Part shown: piece after piece, positions 47,370 through 58,287 of the stretch | Layout of the letters: each line of letters starts with the position of its first letter | How positions within the stretch are numbered: the first letter of the stretch is position 1 | DNA from: Isoetes taiwanensis | Lineage: Eukaryota > Streptophyta > Lycopodiopsida > Isoetales > Isoetaceae | NCBI GenBank assembly: GCA_021234155.1 | Contig: JAJEKV010000102.1 | Span: 1,174,456 to 1,238,455, forward strand | Direction: 5' to 3' | Length of the DNA stretch: 64,000 nt | Made by a program: the position numbers and the translations under genes | Notes under the pieces: generated by a model | Told to the model about the DNA's origin: nothing | What the model saw: the letters and a program-made list of their open reading frames with translations, nothing else | The model's database searches: none

Positions 47370-48143
47370 GTATTTTAACAATCATAGAAGTCTTAGCTCA
47401 TGGGGCAATGTACATCATACTTAGATAGATCATGTCCCCACTACTGTACATGGCTAAAGTGAGTCCCCTCCCCCCCTCCAACTTTACAACAAAAATAGAA
47501 GGGCTTTTATCGTCCATGCACCATCGTGCAAGAGTAGCTCTTTGAAAATGAAGATTCTAGATGATTTCATTATCGAATTTATAGAAAATGGATTAATTCA
47601 TGAAAAGCTTATATAGCGACATGATAAGGCTATATATTTTATAAGATCCCAATTTCAAGCTTTCAATGAGTCTGCCTATTCCAAATCTAACATGGAATAC
47701 GAGAGAAAAATTTACGCAGAATAATTTACTGCACAAAATATGCACATGATAGTGTAAAAGCCACCATTTGTAACCCCGAAAAGTGAAGGCGACAGTTTTT
47801 TCTTGGCCTTTTCGGCGTCAGCGTCGGCATCAACTTTCACTTCTTCCTTTTTTTTTAACGAGGGCTGCCAAATTTTTTTTTTTTTTTTTTTTTTTTGTTT
47901 TTGCGCAGACTGAATAAGAGCAATCAGATTTGTTTTCAATCTTTTTTTCCTGCCTAATCGCGATTTTATTGGGCTCTTTGGGCAATCTGGCCAGTAAGCT
48001 GCTTTTTATGACCCCGCTTTGTTTGCAATCTAGAACGTTTGATTCGCGACATATTCTTCAAAATCGATTTTTCGGAGCTGGATACCTGTTTGAGAAGCTT
48101 GTATTGTAGCTTACACAACTTTTAAGTTTTCTTTGATTCGAGT
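47370..48143 (+). repeat. Direct duplicate of the C2H2 gene's upstream region
   Basis: It contains the 520-bp dispersed repeat (47370-47897) and then a unique part (47898-48143: GCGCAGACTGAATAAGAG ... TTTGATTCGAGTTC). The unique part recurs at 52109-52357, immediately before the C2H2 gene start. The two are direct repeats about 4.2 kb apart; without the insertions between them they would be nearly adjacent. Confidence 0.8.
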
Positions 48144-48144
48144 T

Positions 48145-48253
48145 CTTCATAGAATCTAGGAGAATCTACATAGAAATAATCTAGAGGAATCTTGAGATAA
48201 TCTTTGGGAATCTTGGGGAATCTCAAGCATATTTTCAGATAGATAGATGGTAT
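48145..48253. repeat. GAATCT satellite, short block (third copy)
   Basis: AGAATCTAGGAGAATCTACATAG and related words are followed by AGATAGATAGATGG, as in 25530-25632 and 40075-40190. Confidence 0.75.
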
Positions 48254-48399
48254 TTTAACAATCACAGAAGTCGTAGCTCATGGGGCAATGTACAACACAC
48301 TTAGATAGGTCATGTCCCCACCACTGTACATGGCTAAAGTGAGTCCTTCCCCCACCAAATTTACAACAACCTTCTCAACGAGGGCAAGGCCTATCGTAC

Positions 48400-48589
48400 T
48401 ACTACAAAAATAGGTAGAAATGGCACAAAAGTGACATTTATCCTCTGCCTTTTAACCGGGCATAAACGTCACTTTTATGCCATTTATGACGTTTGTGCCC
48501 CCCAAGTGGCACAAAAGTGACGTTTATGCCCGGTAAAAAGGCGGAGGATAAATGTCACTTTTGTGCCATTTCTACCTATTTTTGTAGTA
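48400..48589. mobile_element. Fold-back MITE, 190 bp
   Basis: Arms of about 83 bases starting TACTACAAAAATAGG are inverted with only about three mismatches around a short centre near 48490. It interrupts the repeat copy at a place where the other three copies read ATCGTGCAA(A/G). The target duplication cannot be read unambiguously (TA or three bases), so the superfamily (Tc1/mariner-like or CACTA-like) stays open. Confidence 0.85.
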
Positions 48590-49467
48590 TGCAAGAGTAA
48601 CTCTTTGAAGATGAAGATTCTAGATGATTTCATTATCGAATTTATAGAAAAAGGATTAATTCGTGAAAAGCTTATATAGCGACATGATAAAGGCCATATA
48701 TTTTATAAGATCTCAATTTCAAGCTTTCAATGGGTCTGCCTATTCCAGATCTAAGGGTGAAATCACACCACGCCCGTCCAAAATTAAATACGTGAAAAAA
48801 AATGCAAGAAACCTTATTTTCGGACGGGCCTCATCACACTACAGCATGCCTAATTCAAAAATGTCATCTCCACACAATCCTCCACGCAATCAATCATGTA
48901 AATTGGCGGCAACGGTCTTCTTGTGAACGCTCACGAATAGAGATTTTGCTTCAGATGTGCTTTCAACACAGGTAATTTCTTTCTCCTTGCAATTTATACG
49001 TTAAATTAAGCTTTTTTATCTTCTTGCATCATCCAAATCCAATTTACCTGATTAGACATCACTTCTAGATGGAGCAAGGCATATGCAATCCACATTCTCC
49101 AAAGGAGATACAAGTTTCGGGATTATCAGAAGACACTGGTGGAGGTAGTAGAGCTAAAGTAATTCTGAAAATGGGAAGGCAAAAGACAGATATATTGGCA
49201 AAGACAGGTATATTGGCGTTTTGACTCACTTTGGTTTGAGCAGTTTGAGCAGAAACTTACTGTATGGCAGGGATAGTTGTCTGCCTCTTATTTGTCATGC
49301 ATCTGATTTGGATTAATATAAGGAAGGATTGACAATGAAATCAGAAGCATTACTCATAGAATATAGACTGGGGGGATTTTAGATTTCCTATCCAATTTCT
49401 TTTGTGTAGTATAGTATATATTTCAAGTGGGCCGATGGCTTAGCATCTTACAAGGACTTTGCTATTC

Positions 49468-49788
49468 TCAACATCCTAGCAGAACGACTGTGGATTGAAG
49501 CTCCCTCCAGAAACAATGGTAAGGTAACAATGGTCCTATTGGAATGATTGGGAAAACCTGGAAGATTCCTTCCAGTGCTGAACCTTCTAGCTCATAAACT
49601 GTATTGATAATCACCCAATCTGCCTCACAAAGGCGGCTATAGTTACGAATTGCCCTTTCAAAAAATAAATCTTCCCCACCCAATTCAGGGATGTATGGGA
49701 GGTCTTTCACACGCATTGAGCTCAGGCAAGGTATAACAGTGACAAGGTCATCTGGACCTGGTTTTACAGCTAGCTCTGCAACAAACAT
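49468..49788 (-). pseudogene. Captured UDP-glycosyltransferase exon fragment
   Basis: The frame reads VTVIPCLSSMRVKDLPYIPE, FFERAIRNYSRLCEADWVII, NTVYELEG and FPIIPIGPLLP. This is the middle part of a plant family 1 UGT (the usual pattern is IPG-PP-R--DLP...ILVNTFYELE...-PIGPL). A 3' splice site TTTGTTGCAG lies just before it. Neither the N-terminal acceptor-binding part nor the PSPG donor-binding motif is present, so it is non-functional. It lies entirely inside the Harbinger element on the minus strand. Confidence 0.8.
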
Positions 49789-50233
49789 TAAATAATGAGG
49801 ATAATGTGATAAGTTGATAATCTTTGCCTATAGACTCAATACTTTTCATACTAGCTAACTCCACTTTCAAATCAATCTCCTATTATGATGCTAGAACTCC
49901 ACTTGTAAACTTAGAGACTGTAGTCCAGAAAATGCAACATAAGTAAAAGCAACTGGAGCAATAAACAAAAACACTCACTGGAGCAATAATAAGGCACGTT
50001 GCATTACGAAGAACACTTTAAGAAGAGATAAAGCAACACTTTACATCGTTCAAATGAAACTGTTCACCATACAATAGATTAATAATAGCAAGAACTGTCA
50101 TTTCATCAAATTTTTTTATTTGCAGCAGAAATAAAATCATTTCATCGTTTCAATGAAAGCAGCAAAGTTCCTTTGCATTTCCTCCATGATGTGTAGCTTT
50201 CGACCTTCATTTTCTTAATGGCGCTGTGGTGAT

Positions 50234-51109
50234 TTAGAGAGCTCTTCGCCAGTGGCCAAGACTTTTTCCATCAAGGACAATGCAGTTTTTTTGCAGTTCC
50301 AAGCTCGGGTACTTCTTTCTTTCCTTTTTGATAGACTCTTCTTCTTCGTTGCCACATTTATCGTCCACTTCTATCGCCCCCGCATGAACATGCTTATTTA
50401 CGTTTGCTCTCTTTCCAAAATAGCTATCAAGCAAATTATAATGAGGGCAAGTTTGCCTTCTATCATGGCCTGAACAAGCATTCCAGCCGATATATTTCTG
50501 ATACTGCTTAAGAACATACTGAAATTTTTTTCGACATGCTTTGGAATCCTTCTTGAAATCAGGACATGCAGCAACTACTCTTGTACGCACCTTCTTCCAT
50601 AAATCCACACCCTGTTTAGGAGGAGCAGAGAATTCTGCTATCATGTCACCTCGTGCATGGAGCAAAGCAATGATATGATGCTCTGGCCATGTTCTTGGAG
50701 CAGAATCTTCATCTTGATCTGAATCAATAGTAGGATCTGCTTGCTTTTTTATTTTACTGCATTCTTTATCACCTTTTGGACGCCCCCTTTTCTTTTGATT
50801 GGCAATGATCTGAGTTGAAGCGGGTTGTGTTGTTTGCACACGTGGAAATGGGGATGGTGGAACAATAGTATTTGAGGCTTGATGAATGAAATGTTATTTG
50901 GTATTTGGATTAATGAAAGGTGGAATCATTTGGCTAGGGAATACATAATTCATGGGTGAGCGAGTTGCTACGACCCGTTTCTTTGCCGGAATTGAGAAGG
51001 CAGGAGGACATGTTGAAGGTACCAGATGGGTTGAGTTCTGTGAGAACTCAATCACTTGAATATCGCTTTCTTGTATGCACGGTACAAAGTCCTGTTGGCT
51101 CATCTCCAT
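50234..51109 (-). pseudogene. Harbinger Myb/trihelix-like DNA-binding protein with one stop
   Basis: One reading frame of about 292 codons from 51109 to 50234 has a single TAA at about 50894-50896. The N-terminal part is Pro/Ser-rich. A basic QKKRGRPKGDK stretch (AT-hook-like) precedes a trihelix/Myb-like domain: TWPEHHIIALLHARGDMIAE, LWKKVRTRVVAACPDFKKDS and RKKFQYVLKQYQKYIGW. PIF/Harbinger elements carry such a protein beside the transposase; it helps bring the transposase to the DNA. The C-terminal part (NEEEESIKKERKKYPSLELQ) is charged. With one stop, this copy is probably inactive or read from the downstream Met at 50839. Confidence 0.8.
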
Positions 51110-51715
51110 CTACATGCACATATAACATCAAACAAAATGGTAGTGAGAATAGATTACTAATGAAAGTTGGAGGAAGGTAGACGAGCATGCAAGGAGGGAG
51201 AATTATGTCAATTAATGAGATGAGTGGTGTAGTGTAAATATAAAACTACATACAAAGAGAGAGGAATTATGAACATATTAGACAAGCATTTTGACTTAGA
51301 CTTATACAAAATCCTATAAACAGACTTGCCCTTCATTGAAAGAATTCAGAGAACAAAAGAATTAATGATCAGAACATACCTCTGGCAGAAGTAAATGCTG
51401 AAATTCACAATCCTGGAGATTATACGGCACCAAAGCAATTGCACTCCAGTTTATAATCTTTCATGGCGCCAAATTTCTCCCTCTGGCACGAAATCATCCA
51501 CCGCAAAAAGTGTTCCACAGTGGTTGACATGGAGGATCGCCTCAACTTCGGCAGGCAATTTCCCCATCCACAACTTCGGCACTGCCAAATTGAGGATTAG
51601 GATTTCGGCGGCCGTAGTGTGATTCGTTGCGTATTTTAGCCTCCAATGTGGCAACAAACTATTTGAACTTATGGTTTAAAAATTTTCGGACGGGCGTGGT
51701 GTGATTTCACCCTAA

Positions 51716-52357
51716 CATGGAATACGAGAGAAAAATTTACGCAGAATAATCCACTGCACAAAATACGCAGCTGATAGTGTGAAAGCCGCCATATTTGGAA
51801 CCAGGCACGGCCACATGACAGTTTTCCTTACCCCCTCCACGTACGTTTCCCCATAGGGGAGAGGAGGGGGCCTCCAAAAATCTTAAGGAAATTATAAGGA
51901 GGGGGGCTAAAAGGATGTGACCTCCGCATTTAAGTGGGGGGCCTCCACCCCTAAATTTTAAAAAGGGGGAAGGGGGTACTAAAGAAAAAGGGTCATGTGG
52001 CTGCCTAGTTCTTTCTTGGCTTTTCGACGTCGGCGTCGGCTAACTTTCACTTCTTCCATTTTTTTTTTCTAACGAGGGCTGGCAAATTTTTTTTTTGTTT
52101 TGTTTTTGCGCAGACTGAGTAAGAGCAATCAGATTTGTTTTCAATCTTTTTTCCCTGCCTAATCGCTATTTTATTGGGCTCTTTGGCAATCTCGCCAGTA
52201 AGCTGCTTTTTATGATCCTGCTTTGTTTGCAATCTAGAACGTTTGATTAGCGACATATTCTTCAAAATCGATTTTTTCGGAGCTGGATACCTGTTTGAGA
52301 AGCCTGTATTGCAGCTTACACAAAGTTGTCCTTTTAAGTTTTCTTTGATTCGAGTTC
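51716..52357 (+). repeat. Second half of the interrupted upstream duplicate
   Basis: After the Harbinger element the dispersed repeat resumes at ACATGGAATACGAG (as at 47690), with an extra GC- and purine-rich insertion at about 51805-52005. It ends with the unique part that lies directly upstream of the C2H2 gene. This part therefore contains that gene's promoter and 5' UTR. Confidence 0.7.
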
Positions 52358-52406
52358 TGGGGTTTAGTGTTAGGGTTTAAGGCTGTAATACAGAGCTTCG
52401 GAGCTA

Positions 52407-55400
52407 ATGGATAGGCAAATAAAGGGCGGAGAAGAAAATAGCCTCCACCATCATGTAATTTCTATCATTGATGATGAAGTCGACAAGCCATTTGATAATG
52501 GCATACGCTCGAATTCATGTAGTTCACAGTTTTCAGAAGCTTCGTGTAGCGATGGGTTGGGCGTGAAAAAAACGAATTTTGATTCAGGCATCGAGAGGAA
52601 CATCTCAGAGAGACCTGCTAATACGTTTCCTTGTGACATAGATAATGAAGCTAAAACGGAGCTTCGGGCTAGTTTAGAGTCTGGAAATGTTACTCATGTA
52701 TCTTACGCACACAATAACATGCTGCACAACTTTGTAGAAGACAGTTATATGAGTGAAGTTATGGCAGGTCAGGGTTATGCAGACGTTATGGTAGAGAAGA
52801 CGGAGAGGAAAAGGTTCGATGAGAGTCATGTAAAAGTACAGGAGTTAGATAACTTGGTTAATAGAGATTTGAAAATTATGCCCGGTGAAAAGGGTACAGA
52901 TTTCTCACAACTATCTAATAGTCATGATTATCTTACAAATAAGAATGCTGAATCTGGAGCAGGTCTTTTTAAAAGTTCCCGTGCAACAAATGCCAAGGGA
53001 ATTAAGGAGTCTCCAAACGTTGTGTTGAAGAACAATGAAAGCTTGAACAGAGGTTTGCAGCCATCCTCCAAAGTCCCAGTAGTAGCATTTGCTCAAGCAG
53101 CTCAAAACTTGAATGGTGAGTATGTTGTTTGTATAAACAACATCTGTGAATATGGGATTGGGTTCTAATATGTCTGATTATGTTACTAGATTTGCGTGCA
53201 TGGCCCTTGATATCTTCCGCAAAGCCACAATTGCACAAATGTGATAAGTGTTCTCGGCAATTTTGTTCTTCCTTAAATTATCACAGGCATTGTTTGTTGC
53301 ATAAGCGGTCGATTAAAGCTGATAAGGTAAGATGTGCTTGCTCGTATCTTTCTAATTTAACACACTTGGAGCTCATATACTGGAAACAAAATGTAGGACC
53401 TAAGCAAAGAGCGGTCTAAACTATTGGAATTTTGGAATAAGGTCAGTCTTTTTTGCCCTTAATATAAATCTGCTTTTCTGTATGTCTATTTTAGTCCTTT
53501 TCAGGTAATCTAATATTGACATCTTTCAGTTGTCCAAAGAAGATGCTGCAAAAACTATTTCCATTGACAATATTGAGGTATCTGCCTGAAGTGCTTAAGA
53601 TGGTCTTAAGAGGGGATTTAGCTTGTATACAGATAGATAAGCATTTTGGTTTTCGTACAGGCTTTTGCTCTTGTCCAACATCCTGGGTTATCTGGCTTTC
53701 CTCAGTCATATGTGAAAGCAGGCACTTCTCTTTTTGTATGTTATCTGGACTTTCAGATTTGGTTTAGTGTTTCCATATTTGACAGTAATTTGCTCCTCTT
53801 GGTTATCATTGTTAGGATATCGTGCGGCGTAAAGAATCATTTTCCATAGCTGCAGAGGACTTGCTCAAGCTACTGGATGATGCAACGGAAGGTACATTCT
53901 TGTGTGGTGGGGCATCTTTCTCTGTTTTGCACAAAGACAAAGACGTGGGATTTGAACATAAAAATTTGGCTGCGTCAATGGCCTTTGTTATTGAGCAGAA
54001 ACTGGTAAGCATTCTGAGATCTATTGCATTTCAGCTGTTGAGACTATACTCTATATAAGAGGTATATTGTATATGCAGGTTAAGGCATGGATGGAGAAAA
54101 AAGACATGGAAGCTTTACACTTTCAGAAGGCACTTGTAGAAGAGGAAGAGGCTGCTCAGCAGAAGTAAGTTGTCGTTCAATTGGTACATTAATGTGAAAA
54201 GTCAATCATTATTTGAGGTGTCTAATTTTTTCTGTTTTGCAGGCAAGCAAAGCTTCTGGAAAGGAAACGTTTGAAAAAGCTAAGACAGAAAGAGTTAAAA
54301 GGGCGAGAACGCATGGGCGATGACCAACAGGCTGTTCCAAACATGGAATTGGTTGATGAGGATGGGGCAAAGCAAGGGAAATTTGATGAAAGTAGTTCCA
54401 TACTAATTACAGGATCTAGCACATCCTCTGTGATCTCTTCTGGTTATGAGTCAAATGCTGCTGAATCACCCGAGATGGACATGGTGACCAATGATAAGCG
54501 TGATGAGAATGGGTTTGTAATTTTTTCTGATGAGGAGGATCATCAGGATGTGAAAGATAGATCTAATTTGACATGCCATGTTTCTGGAAGTCCAGGTATT
54601 GATAGTAGTTCACCAAAAGCTGAGGGGGGATGTTTGTCTCTGACTGATTATACTATTAGTTCTGATGGACAAAGAAGTGTGACAAAAATTATGAAATGTG
54701 TTGATTTCAAGCTGGAACGATCTTCGCTGGATAGGAGACAGCATAATACTTTTTATTCGTCTACATTTCAGAAGTCTAGAAATATGGCCGGAGAAGCATC
54801 AGGAAGTGGGGCCCATGCGGAAGGTACACAGAAATATTGGCGGAAAACAGCTGGGAAACAGTCAATACCTTCTATTGGCAGTCATGTTATGTGGACACCG
54901 AAGGCAGATGTGAGACTTGTGCACAACTTGAATAATGCATTGGGGAGTGAAGGCAAAAGTGAAAATAAAGAGTTACCTAGTGATATATCAATAGTAGAAA
55001 AGCATGAAGTTGACGATGGCAGGAAGAATCGAAATATGGCAATTGGGGAACATATTGCGTCTGAGCAAGTTGTGGCAGTTGTACAACATGATGATTGTCA
55101 TAATGGGCTTAGTGTTTCTAATTCTAGGGATATGAAGAGTGCATCACTTCTCGTTGGCTCCCTAAGCATACCACTTGGTAATTATGCAAGTGAAATGAGC
55201 GAAGCGACCATTGACACTACAAATGCGAGCAACAGCAGTAAGGAGTCCGGCCAAGTTACTTCCCTCAAATTTGATGGGGAATGTCACTTTGAAAGTACGG
55301 GAAGTAATTTGAAACTGGTTTTTCCTAACGAGGTTAAACATGAAGAGAAGGCAAAACATTCTTCTGATACTACATTTCATGGGGGTTCTGCTTCAAAGCT

Positions 55401-56176
55401 TGTTAAATTTATTGAACCTTTTGATATCCCAGACTCTCCAGAAGGTGCTCGTCAAAATACATGGCAGAGTAGCTCAGCTAAGATGCCAACAACTGTAAAA
55501 GTATGGCGTGCAGTTGGAAAGGTTGAATGTCAGGATGCAGTCGTGGCCGAGGTTCACAATGATGATGTAATGATGTCCGCAAAGCCAGATGATAAACTTA
55601 CCTGTACAGAGGAGATTTCAGATAGGGGTGGTCAGGATGCTCTTAGAACAACAGAGAAAATGGAATTCCATTCTGATCTGTCTGGATATATTGGTGAAAA
55701 TAGTATACGGAAAGACATAAATCATAATTTCATTGAAAGTGGGAAAGGTGGGAATCCGAATGAAACTCAAATTGCAGCAAGGGATTTGGCAAATTTCCTC
55801 TCAAACAGTGAGTACTGTCTTGTATTTTCTTGTTTGTAATTCTTCTTTAGTTTGGTTCCATTCAATGCAAGCTAAATATATTTTCATTTCAGGATGGTAT
55901 ACTGCTGTTAAAACTCATGAAATGGCAAATTTAGCCCCAATTTCAGGGTTAGATGGACCTATTGATAACTTGTTTGAGAAGATACATAAGAAAGAAATAC
56001 CTATTGAACATCCAATTCCTGATACCAAAGAACATGGGAATTATAGGGACGCAAGAATTTGGCCAGTTAACGAAGAGCAAACATCCGGATTTGTAGAAAA
56101 TCAACCACCTGCTGTTCCTATAGATGCTTCATTTCTTGCAGCATGTCACATCAGAGGGAGTTGTCAGAATAAATGA
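52407..56176 (+). CDS. C2H2 zinc-finger protein with coiled-coil, multi-exon host gene
   Basis: Exons read from splice sites: 52407-53115, 53190-53326, 53397-53441, 53530-53577, 53661-53711 (less certain), 53816-54004, 54079-54164, 54243-55807 and 55893-56176; junctions keep the frame. The single finger lies in exon 2 (KCDKCSRQFCSSLNYHRHCL, then LH; C-x2-C-x12-H-x3-H). Later exons give IAAEDLLKLLDDATEG, FVIEQKLVKAWMEKKD and a basic coiled coil AKLLERKRLKKLRQKEL. The long exon 8 is acidic, Ser/Asn-rich and probably unstructured. The C-terminus has RWYTAVKTHEMANLAP. Domain order suggests a nuclear plant protein; I do not know its function. All splice sites are GT-AG and no frame breaks are seen, so this is the most gene-like locus in the window. 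Its promoter region is duplicated at 47370. Confidence 0.85.
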
Positions 56177-57684
56177 GCGATGGGAAAGCTTAAAGAATGA
56201 CTGGCATAGTTCTGAATCAACTCTGGTCGGCTTGATATTCATCATGGCCATGTTTCGGCTTGACATTCATCATGGCCATGTTATCATAATATACGCATGC
56301 CTATGCGTCAAAGGTAAAGATGATTGGAGGCATGCAGATCTTACACAGTCCTGACATTTTGAGCTACGGAATTATGCACATCCAGAAGCTCATGTTCTTG
56401 TGGACAAGACAATTTTAGATCACATTGGATGCATGCAGGTCTTATGCAGTTATGCTGGGGAATTGTGCATTTCACAAGTTCATGTAAATGCGGACAAGAA
56501 GACAGTTTCAGTTTCATAGCCAGATGTGCTTGTTTTCTTCATTGTATCTGATTGCCCACTGTTGCTTAAGAAAACACGGAGGAACATGTACTATGTAGTC
56601 AGCTATCAAATAAGCATGAGAGTTCCGCATCCATAAGAACAGGTATATAATTTCATCTCAGATTGTGCACACAAGTTTTTTTGTTTGTTTTTCTGGAATA
56701 TACATTTGGAATGTCTGATGCGATGAATCTTATGGCTTCTAAGGACCATCATGTGACTGGCAACAGTCTAGAAATCAGTCAAGTTGGAGGCACCATGCAA
56801 ACAATGGTGATTGTGAGCCTGTTCCTGAAGGTTTCGAAGTTTTTGAAGTTTTATCCAGGCTCAAGGTAAAGCAAATGTGCTGAGCAATTGCACTTTTCCA
56901 TTGGAAGATTGTAGCAAGAAACATTATGTAGATCGTATGAAGATTTCGAAGTTTTCGAAGTTTTATTCCAGGCTTAAGGTAAAGCAAATGTGCTGAGCAA
57001 TTGCACTTTTCCATTGGAAGCTTGTAGCAAGAAACATTATGTAGATCGTAGCAAAAGATACAAAATTTTGTATGCCAAAATTATACTTTATTTGTAGTCA
57101 TTTTAGAGAATTCAAATACCACGCATTGTGTGTACTAAAATATTCACCTATTATGCAGTTATTACGTTCAACAGAAATGCCTTTTGCAGTAGTTATCAAT
57201 TTTCCTTAGCCTGTTCTTTTGGGAAATAAACGCTGTTACTGGTGTTAGACAGTCTGACACATTTCCGTGGAGGCTAATGAACACGATGCTATCACGACAT
57301 AAATGTAGTCTCTTCCCTATGACTATTGCTGTGGTGTATGACGCATAGCAAGTCATGTAAAAAGGAATTTTTGTGTCAAGTTGTATGTGTCTTCTCGGCA
57401 AGATTTGGCGTTATCCTTTCTACAAGCTAGATGCTAGGTTCCATTTACTTGGCAGGAGTGGCGAGTCCTATGTTCAAAATGTAGATGCTGCGTCTTTATA
57501 AAGGTTCAAGTATTGGTCTCTGTGCAAGCATGTAGCACTCGTTTCTATATCTTTAGTTGCATTCTTTCTACAAAGGAATAGATCTGTTTTTCTTCGATCC
57601 GTGTTTGTTGTCCCTCTTCATCGACAAAAGATTGAGCCCACTGTGTATCCTTGTTTAGAATGTCAACCTTCAAACATTATTATT
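56177..57684 (+). other. 3' flank of the C2H2 gene with duplicated segments
   Basis: A roughly 114-bp direct duplication covers 56828-57050 (GGTTTCGAAGTTTTTGAAGTT ... CATTATGTAGATCGTA twice). One frame before it reads NNGDCEPVPEGFEVFEVLSR and is followed by AAG|GTAAAG, so a former 3' exon of the gene may lie here. A shorter duplication (CGGCTTGA.ATTCATCATGG) is at about 56228-56280. No other gene is supported. Confidence 0.4.
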
Positions 57685-57714
57685 ACGTAAATGTCAGCTG
57701 GCAAACTTTCTGAC
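57685..57714 (+). repeat. Left terminal inverted repeat
   Basis: It starts ACGTAAATGTCAGCTGGC and pairs with 60842-60872. A perfect G-box palindrome GCCACGTGGC lies 20 bases inside (57735-57744). Confidence 0.8.
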
Positions 57715-57779
57715 CCCTACGCCTATGGTGACTTGCCACGTGGCACACATTCTTTTACAGAATGTTGGGCTAGATTCAT

Positions 57780-57906
57780 CTTTTTTATTTTTACCTTACA
57801 TTCTTAATTTTTTACTCTACATTCTCAGTTTTACCCTACATTCTTAATTTTTTACCCTACATTCTAACTTTTTTACCCTACATTCTATCTTTTTTAACCT
57901 ACATTC
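57780..57906. repeat. ACCCTACATTCT subterminal tandem repeat
   Basis: Six copies of about 20-25 bases (TTTTTACCCTACATTCT with small changes) lie just inside the left end of the element. It is not telomeric TTTAGGG repeat. Confidence 0.85.
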
Positions 57907-58083
57907 AGCTATTTCAACTGATATTGTCAAATACAATGTAATTTTACAAAGAAAAAGCTGTAATTCATACAAATCAAAAGTTTCATTAGATCTCAAAAAG
58001 GTACAATAGTGTAGATCACACTAGATCACAGTAGATCAGAAAACATGAAAATGTGAAGTTTATAGATCACTTCCAACTTAAAT

Positions 58084-58287
58084 CTAAGTCTTCTTCATCA
58101 GGTTTTGTATGAAATCACCCAGATCTTTCCCTGTCATGTGAGGCATCACAATGCTGCAATTCTGAAACGTTCCACCAGAAATATTGGAAATCAGATCCGC
58201 AAAACCTAATGCATGTCGTACAACAGAGAAGTTGTTTGCCAAAGTCTCAATGTCGCGATTAAACCGCAAAGAATTCTTCTGTATCAT
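58084..58287 (-). pseudogene. Possible frameshifted C-terminal tail of the recombinase-like gene
   Basis: An overlapping minus-strand frame continues where the last exon stops: IETLANNFSVVRHALGFADL and SNISGGTFQNCSIVMPH to a stop at 58084. Tails with an F-NCS-type motif occur in animal DUF3504 proteins. Joining needs a frameshift at about 58262-58285; I find no usable intron there. Confidence 0.4.

Larger units (their letters stand above)
48755..51712 (-). mobile_element. PIF/Harbinger transposon, 2958 bp, non-autonomous
   Basis: Perfect 25-base inverted repeats start GGGTGAAATCACACCACGCC, and both ends are flanked by TAA (48752-48754 and 51713-51715). The interrupted host sequence (CCAGATCTAACATGG) is intact in related copies such as 47685. 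A three-base TAA target and G-rich ends are typical of PIF/Harbinger. A Myb/trihelix-like ORF is present, but no DDE transposase; instead there is a UGT gene fragment. It needs a transposase from elsewhere. Confidence 0.92.

Noticed and set aside
57780-57906. Possible interstitial telomere repeat (ACCCTA words)
   Set aside because: The unit is about 20-25 bases with ACATTCT, not tandem CCCTAAA.
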